Shown: positions 50,604 through 58,520 of the stretch, in pieces | Position numbering within the stretch: the stretch's first letter is position 1 | Layout of the letters: each line of letters begins with the position of its first letter | Source: Leucobacter sp042726155 | Lineage (GTDB): Bacteria; Actinomycetota; Actinomycetes; Actinomycetales; Microbacteriaceae | DNA: 64,000 nucleotides | Direction: 5' to 3' | Assembly (NCBI RefSeq): GCF_042726155.1 | Contig: NZ_JBHXHV010000001.1 | Span: 1 to 64,000, forward strand | The notes under the pieces: generated by a model | Database searches by the model: none | Seen by the model: only the letters and a program-made list of their open reading frames with translations | What the model was told of the DNA's origin: nothing | Translations under genes and position numbers: made by a program

Positions 50604-52607
50604 CTAGCGCTCCCAGTGCGCTGCCGAGCGCCGGGTCATTTGCTCGCGGTGCTGCCGGGTCGTTTCCTCGAAGAGCTCGCCAGTGCCCCAGTCGAGGATC
50701 ACGCCGTGCCGGCGAATCACATCGAGTAGATCGATTTCGCCAGCGCGGTACTGCTCCGCCACGGTCGCGGGGTCGGTCTCGAGCCAGCCCCTGCGGTGCT
50801 GACGAATGTACGTCCGCTGCTCGGCCGTGCGCTCGCGATCCAGCTCGTAGAGATCGAGATCGGGATCGATGGGGGTGATGACGACACCGTAGTCAGCGGC
50901 GGCGCGCTCGATCGAGACGTAATCGTCGATCACGTCCTCGAGCACCTCCTCTGGGGTGCGGTCGAGCGGATCGCCGAAGCCACCGCCGCCCGCGGAGGGG
51001 CGATAGAACGTGTCGCCGGGTTGCACCGGAACCGACGAGAAGATGGAGCCCAGGAAGCGCTCGTTCTCGGTGTCGCGGTTGAGCCATACGCCGTGGGGAA
51101 TGGAGGGCAGCCCGCCCTCGATGCCCCAGGTGATCGAGCGCGCTCGGTCGCAGCAGTAGCTCATGACCGAGGCGTCGGCGTCGGTCAGCGTGCCGCCCTT
51201 TTCGACGCCGCAGCCACCGCGGAACCGGCCGGGCCCGCCCGAGTCGGTGCCAATGCGGTGCATCGTGGTGAGCACGGGGGTCAATCGCTCTTGCCCTTCG
51301 CACGCCTGCACGGCAAGACCCACGCCGAACACCGGCGCCGTAGCCGTCGAGCCGTCCTTCGAGGAGCGGCCGCCCCAGCCGCCGGCCATCCAGTCGTACC
51401 ACATGAAATACGGGTTCTCTTCGCGGCGCGAGTCGCGGCCGCCGACGAGCAGATACTCGAGATTGAATGCGCACGCCATCGCTCGCTCAGGCATGATCTG
51501 CGACCAGATCTCGAAAATGCCGTTCATGAGTTTCTCGTACGGGCCTGAGCAGAACCCGGTGACCGCGTGCGGCCAGCCGGCATTGACAACCGTGCCCTCT
51601 GGCCCGATCTCGGCGGTCACCGCCGCGTAAAAGCCCGAGTTCAGCGGCACGTCAGGGAAGAACGTCTTTGTGCCAGCGTAGATCGCCGAGAACGTGGTGC
51701 CGTAGCCCGAGTTGAGAAAGGTGTCGACGACACCCGCGCTGCCCTCGAGGTCGTAGTGAATGCCCTCGCCGTCGAGCGTCATCACGATCTTGACGGGCAC
51801 AAGGCCCTCTGGTTTGCCCGGGTCAAGGTCGAGGTAGTCGACCGTTTCCCAGCGGCCCTGCGGCAGATCAGCCAGGCGGCGGCGCACGGTGCGCTCGACG
51901 TAATCCTGGGTCTCTTGCATCGCGAGCTCAACGGTCTCGGTGCCGTAGCGCTCGACGAGCCGCAGCACCTCGCGCTCGCACACCGCGGTGGCCTCGGACT
52001 GCGCGTGAAGGTCGCCGAGCGCCTGCTCGGGTGCGCGCGTGTTCGCGACGAGCAGCTGCGCAACATCGTGCAAGAAGACGCCCTTCGACCAGACGCGGAT
52101 CGGCGGAATGCGGAGCCCCTCACCGAAGTGCTCGGACGCCGACACGTCGAACGACCCCGGCACCTTGCCGCCGATGTCGGCCCAGTGACCCTTGTTCTGC
52201 GCGAACGCGATGATGCGCCCCTCAGAAAACACCGGCCGCACGAACGAGACGTCATTGAAGTGGGTGCCGCCGCGATAGGGATCGTTGATCGCGAACACGT
52301 CACCGGGGTGAATGTCGCCGTCGAACTCCTCAATGACCGCCTTGGCCTGGAAGTGCAGGGTGCCGACGTGCACCGCGATGTCGCCGGAGCCCTGCATCAC
52401 CGTGTTGCCGCGCGCATCGCAGAGCGCCGACGAGAAGTCGCGCGAATAGATAACGAACGAGTAGCAGGTGCGCAGAATCTGCTCACTCATGAGGTCGACG
52501 CTCGTGGCGAAGGCGTTCTTCAGCACCTCGAACGTGACCGGGTCGAGCGTCGTCTGGCGGGCGGGAGCCGCGCCGGTCGCGGCGACGGGGGCAATGGTGT
52601 CGCTCAT
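50604..52607 (-). CDS. hyuB: hydantoinase B / oxoprolinase family protein
   Basis: A 667-residue HyuB-family subunit. LDPVTFEVLKNAFATSVDLMSEQI is the family N-terminus, GDVFAINDPYRGGTHFNDV is the central motif and GGCGVEKGGTLTDADASVMS and SAGGGGFGDPLDR are later landmarks. With HyuA it opens cyclic amides such as hydantoins, 5-oxoproline or related lactams using ATP. Its start overlaps the HyuA stop by 1 bp (TGATG), so the pair is translationally coupled. The length exceeds the usual 520-600 residues through a C-terminal extension after about residue 560. Confidence 0.92.
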   Translation of the reverse strand: MSDTIAPVAATGAAPARQTTLDPVTFEVLKNAFATSVDLMSEQILRTCYSFVIYSRDFSSALCDARGNTVMQGSGDIAVHVGTLHFQAKAVIEEFDGDIHPGDVFAINDPYRGGTHFNDVSFVRPVFSEGRIIAFAQNKGHWADIGGKVPGSFDVSASEHFGEGLRIPPIRVWSKGVFLHDVAQLLVANTRAPEQALGDLHAQSEATAVCEREVLRLVERYGTETVELAMQETQDYVERTVRRRLADLPQGRWETVDYLDLDPGKPEGLVPVKIVMTLDGEGIHYDLEGSAGVVDTFLNSGYGTTFSAIYAGTKTFFPDVPLNSGFYAAVTAEIGPEGTVVNAGWPHAVTGFCSGPYEKLMNGIFEIWSQIMPERAMACAFNLEYLLVGGRDSRREENPYFMWYDWMAGGWGGRSSKDGSTATAPVFGVGLAVQACEGQERLTPVLTTMHRIGTDSGGPGRFRGGCGVEKGGTLTDADASVMSYCCDRARSITWGIEGGLPSIPHGVWLNRDTENERFLGSIFSSVPVQPGDTFYRPSAGGGGFGDPLDRTPEEVLEDVIDDYVSIERAAADYGVVITPIDPDLDLYELDRERTAEQRTYIRQHRRGWLETDPATVAEQYRAGEIDLLDVIRRHGVILDWGTGELFEETTRQHREQMTRRSAAHWER

Positions 52608-54646
52608 CAGTTGATCTCCTCAAGGTGAATACGAATGTTGAGCCACTCGTCGATCTCGGCGTTCGTGTGCGGGGGCACGACCGTGGTCGAGTCGAGCTGA
52701 TTGACGATTGCGGGGCCGCTGAACGCCGTGCCAGCGGCGAGCGCGTCGCGATCGTAGACGGGCGTATCGAGCCAGCCGTCTGCGCCGAAGTAGACCGGGC
52801 GGCGGCTTGCGGGTTCGCCCGGCGCTTGCTCAACGACCTCGGCCGGGCGGAACGACGGCTTCGGGATCTTACCGACGGCGGCGAGGTGCAGCTGGTACAC
52901 CTCGACGGGAGCACCGTCTTGGCGGAAGGCGAACTCGCGCTCGTACTGCTCGTGGAATGTGCGCACCGCCTGCGGCAGCGCCCCCGGGCCGGTGCCCATC
53001 GGCACCTGCAGCGAGCGCCACTGCCCCTGGTACCGCATCGAGATCTTGCGCTGCAGCATGCCGTCTTCATCGGCCACGCCCTCGTGGCGCAGCCGGGCCG
53101 ATGCCTCGTTTTCGAGTGCGACGAAGGCCTGCTCGATGCCCTCCTCGTCGGCTGCCGACGCGAGACCCGTGTACATGTGGGCGAAGTCGTGCTGAATATC
53201 GACGAGCAGGCACCCCATCGCCGAGGTCACGCCCGGGCTCGGCGGCACGACCACGGTGGGGATCCCGAGCTCGCGTGCGACGTCGGCACCGTGCAGTGCA
53301 CCCGCGCCACCGAAGGCCAGCAGGGCAAAATCGCGCGGGTCGTAACCGCGGCGTATGGAGACGAGGCGCACGGCGTCGGCCATATTGGCGTTCGCCACCG
53401 CAACTACCGCGTGCGCGGCCTCTTCGAGCCCCATCCCCAGCGGTTCAGCGATCACGCTGCGAATCGCGGCTTCAGACAGCGACTTGTCGAGCTGCTTGAC
53501 GCCACCCGCGAGCGAGGTGCCGAGGCGGCCGAGTACGACGTTCGCGTCGGTGTTCGTCGGCTGATCGCCGCCGGTGCCGTAACACGCGGGCCCCGGGTCT
53601 GCGCCTGCCGATTGGGGGCCGTTACGCAACGATCCGGCGATGTCGATGTGGGCGAGCGAGCCGCCACCCGCGCCGATGGTCAACACCTCGATCGACGGGA
53701 AGATGATCGGGTGACCGTACTCGACCTGCCACTCCTGGGAGACGCGCAGTTCGCCGTCGGCGACGAGCGCGATGTCGGTCGATGTGCCGCCCATGTCGAG
53801 GCTGACCGCGTTGTCGTAGCCGCACTGCTGGGCGATGTGCTTCGCCGAGATCGCTCCCGCCGCAATGCCAGAGGCGGCGAGCCGCACCGGGAACTTCTCG
53901 ACGAGGCGCGGGGTCATCGAACCGCCGCCAGAGTGCAGCAGCAGGAGGTCGCCGCGGTAGCCACCGTCCTTGAGGCGGCCGGCGAGGCGGTTGACGTAGC
54001 CGGAGACGAGCGGTGCGAGCACCGCGTTGGCGACGGCCGTGTTGAAGCGGGGGTATTCGAAGATCTCGGGGAGCACCTCGGCCGAGGTCGAGACCGTCGC
54101 GTCGGGGATCGTCTCTTCGATGATCTCGCGCATGCGCGTCTCGTGGGCGGCGTTCGCGTACGAGTTCATGAAGCACACCGCGATCGTCTTCACACCGCGG
54201 CGGTGCAGCAGATCGGCGAGCTTGCGGGCCTCGGCCTCGTCGAGCGGGGTGATCGTGTTGCCGTTGAAGTCGATGCGCTCGGTGACCTCGAAGCGATCGC
54301 GGCGGCGAATGTACGGTTCGGAGACGTCGTTGTACGCGTCCCAGAGGTCGTCTTTGGTGCCGTCGCGAATCTCGAGCACGTCGCGGAAGCCGCGGGTCGT
54401 GACCATCGCGGCGGCCGGAAAGTTGCGGGTGATGAGCGCGTTCGTCGCGACGGTCGTACCGTGCGAGAACTGCGCCACCTGCGAGAGGTCGATCTCCCCG
54501 CGCTCGACGCCGTGCATCACGGCCTCCATCGGGTCGCTCGGGGTCGATGGCACCTTGGTGACGCGCATCTGCTGCGTATCGTCGTCGAAGATGCACACGT
54601 CGGTGAACGTGCCTCCGACGTCGACCGCGACACGGACGTTGTTCAT
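52607..54646 (-). CDS. hyuA: hydantoinase A / oxoprolinase family protein
   Basis: A 679-residue HyuA-family ATPase subunit. VAVDVGGTFTDVCIFDDD is the first phosphate-binding motif, NALITRNFPAAAMVTTRGFRDVLEIRDGT and RRGVKTIAVCFMNSYAN follow, and SLDMGGTSTDIALV is the second phosphate motif. GAGGGSLAHID and LAFGGAGALHG are further hallmarks. The ATG at 54646 follows AGGAGGAG; an ATG at 54688 is not needed. It acts with HyuB. A PucR-type regulator is divergent, which suggests control by a nitrogenous substrate. Confidence 0.94.
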   Translation of the reverse strand: MNNVRVAVDVGGTFTDVCIFDDDTQQMRVTKVPSTPSDPMEAVMHGVERGEIDLSQVAQFSHGTTVATNALITRNFPAAAMVTTRGFRDVLEIRDGTKDDLWDAYNDVSEPYIRRRDRFEVTERIDFNGNTITPLDEAEARKLADLLHRRGVKTIAVCFMNSYANAAHETRMREIIEETIPDATVSTSAEVLPEIFEYPRFNTAVANAVLAPLVSGYVNRLAGRLKDGGYRGDLLLLHSGGGSMTPRLVEKFPVRLAASGIAAGAISAKHIAQQCGYDNAVSLDMGGTSTDIALVADGELRVSQEWQVEYGHPIIFPSIEVLTIGAGGGSLAHIDIAGSLRNGPQSAGADPGPACYGTGGDQPTNTDANVVLGRLGTSLAGGVKQLDKSLSEAAIRSVIAEPLGMGLEEAAHAVVAVANANMADAVRLVSIRRGYDPRDFALLAFGGAGALHGADVARELGIPTVVVPPSPGVTSAMGCLLVDIQHDFAHMYTGLASAADEEGIEQAFVALENEASARLRHEGVADEDGMLQRKISMRYQGQWRSLQVPMGTGPGALPQAVRTFHEQYEREFAFRQDGAPVEVYQLHLAAVGKIPKPSFRPAEVVEQAPGEPASRRPVYFGADGWLDTPVYDRDALAAGTAFSGPAIVNQLDSTTVVPPHTNAEIDEWLNIRIHLEEIN

Positions 54647-54818
54647 GGGCTCCTCCTGGAGATCGTCATTGAGTTCCGGCTGCCTCAACCTTCGTGCGCC
54701 GCGGGGCCGCGGTCACTAGAGAAAACGAAGCTTTCAACGGACTGCATTGTAGAATTTCCAAAAATCACGCCGCTGGGCGATCTGAAACCTCCCGTTCACA
54801 CAATGCTCGGAGCATTCC

Positions 54819-56030
54819 ATGGCGATGACGCCCGAACCACTGCCCGAACTCGATCGACTGCGCACCACGCTCGACATCACGAACGCGCTGCTCTCGGCGG
54901 TCGCATCTACCGATCCCGTGCACGCGCTCACCGCACGCATCAGCACGATCTGCCGGGGCACGGCCGTCATTTACGACTTCGAGGGTTCGATCGTCGCGAG
55001 CACCGGCGAGGCACCGACCCAGCTGATCTGGAATGAGGTCGCGGCCACGCACCGCCGCGAACTGCACCTCGAGATCGGCCGGTGGGCGGTGCGCACGCGT
55101 CGCGTCGCCCTGCGCGACGGCGTGCATGTCATCGCGATCGCGAGCCGCAGCGCCGACACGCTGGATCAGCTCGGCGTGCTGCTGCTCGACACCTCCGAGC
55201 GCCTTCTCGGCGCCGTGCACGGCATCCAATACGGCGCAACCCAGCGCGATCGGCGCGACAACGAACAGCTCATTTCGTCGCTCTATGACGGCGTGCTGCC
55301 CGCCCGCGAACACCGCTTCTGGAGCCGGCTCTCGCAGTTCCGATTTCCGGCCTACGCCGCTATTCGCACGATCGAGGCAGCGCCGCTCGACGGGGCGACC
55401 GCGACAGAGGCCGACATCACCCACCTGCTTGCCCGCGCCCGTTCGGCCGATCTCCCGCTGCTCGTGATGCTGCGCCGAGTCGACATGGATTCCCCCGCCA
55501 CGATCTCGGCGATCGTGACCGATTCACCGGCGAGCGAGCGCTGGATCGCGGAGATCTCGCACCAGTTTCTCGTCGGCGCTTCGGCACCGTTTTCTGCGCT
55601 TTCGCGCATCTCCGACTGTGTGCGCGAGGCTGAGACGGGTCTCGGCATCGCGCGTCAGTGGGCGGCAGCAGCGGCCGCGCCGGAGGATCTCGGCCCGGTG
55701 CTCATCGACCGCATCGACCTCGCCACCTGGCTGCTCTCGCACGTCGACGCGCGACAGCTCGAAGAGCGCATCAGGCACACGCTCGCCCCCATCGCGTCGC
55801 CGCAACTGCGCGAGACGCTGACGACGTACCTCGCGGCCGAGCAGAACATTGCGCGCACGGCCGAGGCGCTGTTCGTGCACCCGAACACCGTGCGGTACCG
55901 AATCTCGCGCGTCGAGGAGGCGCTCGGCCAGCCGATCACATCAGCGTTTGCGCTCGCGAACGTGATTCTCGCGCTGTACCCCGAGCTCATCGGCCTGCGA
56001 TCCGAGCTCGGAGGAGCTGGGCGGGCGTAG
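54819..56030 (+). CDS. PucR-family transcriptional regulator (hyu side)
   Basis: A 403-residue regulator. The N-terminal part (residues 1-270) is a GAF-like sensor (TISTICRGTAVIYDFEGSIVAST). The C-terminal helix-turn-helix is NIARTAEALFVHPNTVRYRISRVEEALG, the PucR/CdaR type. It differs from the first PucR by lacking the PucR N-terminal domain, so the two probably sense different ligands. It is divergent from hyuA with 172 bp between, and is likely its regulator. Confidence 0.92.
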   Translation: MAMTPEPLPELDRLRTTLDITNALLSAVASTDPVHALTARISTICRGTAVIYDFEGSIVASTGEAPTQLIWNEVAATHRRELHLEIGRWAVRTRRVALRDGVHVIAIASRSADTLDQLGVLLLDTSERLLGAVHGIQYGATQRDRRDNEQLISSLYDGVLPAREHRFWSRLSQFRFPAYAAIRTIEAAPLDGATATEADITHLLARARSADLPLLVMLRRVDMDSPATISAIVTDSPASERWIAEISHQFLVGASAPFSALSRISDCVREAETGLGIARQWAAAAAAPEDLGPVLIDRIDLATWLLSHVDARQLEERIRHTLAPIASPQLRETLTTYLAAEQNIARTAEALFVHPNTVRYRISRVEEALGQPITSAFALANVILALYPELIGLRSELGGAGRA

Positions 56031-56095
56031 GCTGAGGATCGGGATCTGCGGCGCCCGCGCTCTCGCATCGGCCGCACCACGATCACAGGAGAACG

Positions 56096-56401
56096 ATGAG
56101 CAACGACGCACACGGCGCAGGATCACAGGGCGAGGTTCAGCTTGAGAACGAGTTCTTTCGCGTCACCCGCTGGACGATCGAGGCTGGCGGGGCGATCCCG
56201 ATGCACCGCCACGACTACGAGTACGTGGTCGTGCCGCTCGTCACCGACACGATGCACGTCGTGATGGCCGACGGCAGCGAGATCGTGGCCGACCTGACCT
56301 TCGGGCAGAGCTACACCCGCCCCGCGGGCTCCGAGCACCGGGTCGAGAATCGCGGCGACGGCGCTCCGATCGTGTTCGTCGAGACCGAGCGCCTCGCATG
56401 A
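56096..56401 (+). CDS. small cupin-domain protein
   Basis: A 101-residue single-cupin protein. The two histidine-bearing motifs are MHRHDYEYVVVPL and the later SYTRPAGSEHRVENRG. It may bind a metal. It lies 65 bp after the PucR gene and overlaps the GNAT gene by 4 bp, so it belongs to that group of rightward genes. The function is unknown. Confidence 0.88.
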   Translation: MSNDAHGAGSQGEVQLENEFFRVTRWTIEAGGAIPMHRHDYEYVVVPLVTDTMHVVMADGSEIVADLTFGQSYTRPAGSEHRVENRGDGAPIVFVETERLA

Positions 56402-56850
56402 GCGCCGCAGTGGTGCGCGACATCGCCCCGGGCGATCGCGAAGCGTGGGCGACGCTCTATCGCGGCTACCGCGACTTCTACGGAAAGCCGCACGACGAGG
56501 CCGTCTACGAGACCGTCTGGGGTTGGCTGCACGACCCGTCGCACCAGACCCGCGGCCTCATCGCCGAGGTTGACGGCACGCCCGTCGGCATTGGCCACTA
56601 CCGCACCTTCGCTCGCCCCATCGACGGAGGCAAGGGACTCTACCTCGACGATCTCTTCACCGCGGCAGAAGCGCGCGGCACGGGCGCGGGCAGCGCGATC
56701 CTGCGCCGCCTCGCAGACATCGCCCGCGACGAGGGCGCCTCGCTCGTCCGCTGGATCACGGCCGACAGCAACGCCACCGCCCGCAGCCTCTACGACCGCG
56801 TCGCGACGCACACCCCGTGGGTGACCTACGATCTGAAGCCTTCGGAGTAG
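56398..56850 (+). CDS. GNAT-family N-acetyltransferase
   Basis: A 150-residue acetyltransferase. The acetyl-CoA loop is DLFTAAEARGTGAGSAIL (about residues 84-101), followed by the strand and helix with RWITADSNATARSLYDRVA. It is translated in overlap with the cupin gene. The similarity to amino-acid or aminoglycoside acetylases is general only, so no substrate is named. Confidence 0.9.
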   Translation: MSAAVVRDIAPGDREAWATLYRGYRDFYGKPHDEAVYETVWGWLHDPSHQTRGLIAEVDGTPVGIGHYRTFARPIDGGKGLYLDDLFTAAEARGTGAGSAILRRLADIARDEGASLVRWITADSNATARSLYDRVATHTPWVTYDLKPSE

Positions 56851-56885
56851 GGGGCGGGCGCAAGAAGCAACCCTGGCCTGGTAGT

Positions 56886-57143
56886 TCAGCGTGCTGACCG
56901 ACGCCTCCATCGGTCCACGAGGGACTTTGCGCATGAAACCAGCACGCCCCCCGCGATCCCACCCATCACGCAGCCGACCAGAGTCCAGCCGAGAAGGTCA
57001 TCGGAGAGTGCCGGCCCAGACGCAAGGACGTAGGCACCCCAACCCACCAGTGGAAGCAGTGCGACGATTGTTCCGGTGATTCGAGGCATCAACTGCGAAA
57101 GTGCGCCGCAGACAAGCCCTATCACGTAACTGAGCAAGATCAT
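56886..57143 (-). CDS. small membrane protein downstream of the four-cysteine protein
   Basis: An 85-residue protein with about three hydrophobic stretches (LLSYVIGLVCGALSQL; GTIVALLPLVGWGAYVLAS; GWTLVGCVMGGIAGGVLV) and a basic C-terminus (KSLVDRWRRRSAR). The ATG at 57143 follows AAAGGGG. It sits 27 bp after the secreted protein gene, in the same direction, and convergent with the GNAT gene. I recognise no family. An immunity or anchor role is only a guess from the pairing. Confidence 0.65.
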   Translation of the reverse strand: MILLSYVIGLVCGALSQLMPRITGTIVALLPLVGWGAYVLASGPALSDDLLGWTLVGCVMGGIAGGVLVSCAKSLVDRWRRRSAR

Positions 57144-57170
57144 GAGAAATGCCCCTTTCTCAGATCAGAA

Positions 57171-58004
57171 CTACTTGCACTTTGGATAGGTGGGCCACCA
57201 TGTGCCGATCGTCGGGGGCACTCCCGCAATATGCACAGTCAAGCACTTCCCCCCGGCCAAATTCGCTCCATTGATCGCAGCAAGTGCAGTACATGCAATC
57301 GAAAAAGCTTTGCCTGCAGGGTGGGGCGACTTGCCCAGTGCAGCCGCGCACGTAGCGACCGTGCCAGTGACCGCAATTGACTCTGACTTGTTGAAGCCGA
57401 TCTGGTAATACCCCGGATAAATCCTTACTGTCGGGTCCGCAACGACAGGAAAGGCGATGTCGGCGCTGGTATCTACATCTTGAATGAGCCGATCGCCGTC
57501 AACACGAAAAGTAGTCGGGATTGACTTGCCATTTGCGTCGACGGCCCAGGGCGCCTCGACTCCTGCAAGGAAACTTCCGTCCTCATTTACAACTGTCACC
57601 CTGCCGTCATCAAGGACGTTTAGCTCCGCATTAGCGAATGTCCACGACGGAGTGCTCTGATCGTCCAACAGGATGGCTGTGAAACGTGTACCTGACTCAT
57701 CGAGCCGTTGAGCCGTAAAAACGGTACCTTTGCTCACTTGATCGTTGTTAATCGATACCGAGACAGACGCCAAGTCACGCGTTTCGCCCGAACCGAGAAG
57801 CTCGAGTGATCCGCTCTCATCGGACGCGTTATCACCCAGCGCGACCTCTTCAGCGAAATGAACCACTGCTTCAACAGCCGGTCGCGATTCCGGATCAAAC
57901 CGCGAGTCGTCCGCGTTTGCATGAGCAGAAGTGGCACCCCCAAACAGCATGGCGGCTATGACAAACGATCCAAATGTTAAATAAACAGCTTTCTCTTTGT
58001 ACAT
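57171..58004 (-). CDS. secreted four-cysteine protein of unknown function
   Basis: A 277-residue secreted protein. The signal peptide ends at AHA (about residues 27-29). The middle (residues 150-190) has APWAVDANGKSIPTTFRVDG and DIAFPVVADP, a pattern common in actinobacterial exported proteins. The C-terminal 85 residues hold four cysteines (TVATC, FSIAC, GGKC, YPKC) and end GTWWPTYPKCK, suggesting two disulfides. Codon use is clearly less GC-rich than in neighbours, and the upstream 60 bp are AT-rich, which hints at recent acquisition. No ribosome site is visible at 58004. The function is unknown. Confidence 0.8.
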   Translation of the reverse strand: MYKEKAVYLTFGSFVIAAMLFGGATSAHANADDSRFDPESRPAVEAVVHFAEEVALGDNASDESGSLELLGSGETRDLASVSVSINNDQVSKGTVFTAQRLDESGTRFTAILLDDQSTPSWTFANAELNVLDDGRVTVVNEDGSFLAGVEAPWAVDANGKSIPTTFRVDGDRLIQDVDTSADIAFPVVADPTVRIYPGYYQIGFNKSESIAVTGTVATCAAALGKSPHPAGKAFSIACTALAAINGANLAGGKCLTVHIAGVPPTIGTWWPTYPKCK

Positions 58005-58095
58005 CTAATTAATGTACCCGAGTCATCAAATACCTTCAAGAAGAATGCCCTATCTTCTGCGCTATCGCGTTTCCCCCGTTCTCGCAGGAGCGCGT

Positions 58096-58494
58096 CTAAC
58101 CGCGCAGCCGCTCGGTTCCCGGTGTTGCCTCCGTGCGGCCGTGCACGACGGGGGCTCCCTGCGCGTCGACCGCGACGAATACGATGCGCTCGAGCGTCAG
58201 AATCTCGGCGCCCGTGACCGCGTTTTCGACGCGACAGCTGAGCGTGATCGAGGTGCGCCCGAACCCCACGATGCGGTACTCAAGTTCGAGCAAATCGCCC
58301 CGGTCGGCGCGCGCCGAAAAGTCGATCGCCGACATGTGACGCGTGACGACGTCGATGGTGCCGAGCTGAGCCACGGCCACGATCGCGGCCTCCTCGTCGA
58401 CCCACTGCAGCAGCCGGCCGCCGAACAGCGCGCCGTGCTGATTGAGGTCTTCTGGCTTAACCCACTTACGTACGATGTGCCGATAGTCACTCAT
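58096..58494 (-). CDS. acyl-CoA thioesterase (hotdog fold, YciA-like)
   Basis: A 132-residue single-hotdog thioesterase. The N-terminus contains NQHGALFGGRLLQWVDEEAAIVA, where the conserved Asn/His-Gly-x-Phe-Gly-Gly and acidic residue form the active site. VVTRHMSAIDF and GRTSITLSCRVE follow. Length matches YciA and related long-chain acyl-CoA hydrolases. It lies 26 bp after the amidohydrolase gene and may be its operon partner by read-through. Confidence 0.93.
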   Translation of the reverse strand: MSDYRHIVRKWVKPEDLNQHGALFGGRLLQWVDEEAAIVAVAQLGTIDVVTRHMSAIDFSARADRGDLLELEYRIVGFGRTSITLSCRVENAVTGAEILTLERIVFVAVDAQGAPVVHGRTEATPGTERLRG

Positions 58495-58520
58495 GCCGTC
58501 AGCCTACTGGCGGGCGCGAA

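Noticed and set aside
48661..50607. 648-codon rightward frame opposite the NCS1 permease
   Set aside because: It is full of Arg, Asp and His from reverse-reading membrane codons and shows no motif; the opposite strand encodes a well-formed permease.
52625..55036. 803-codon rightward open frame opposite hyuA
   Set aside because: It is antisense to a clear HyuA gene, is dominated by Arg/Val/Asp/Gly/His as expected of high-GC shadow frames, and has no domain.
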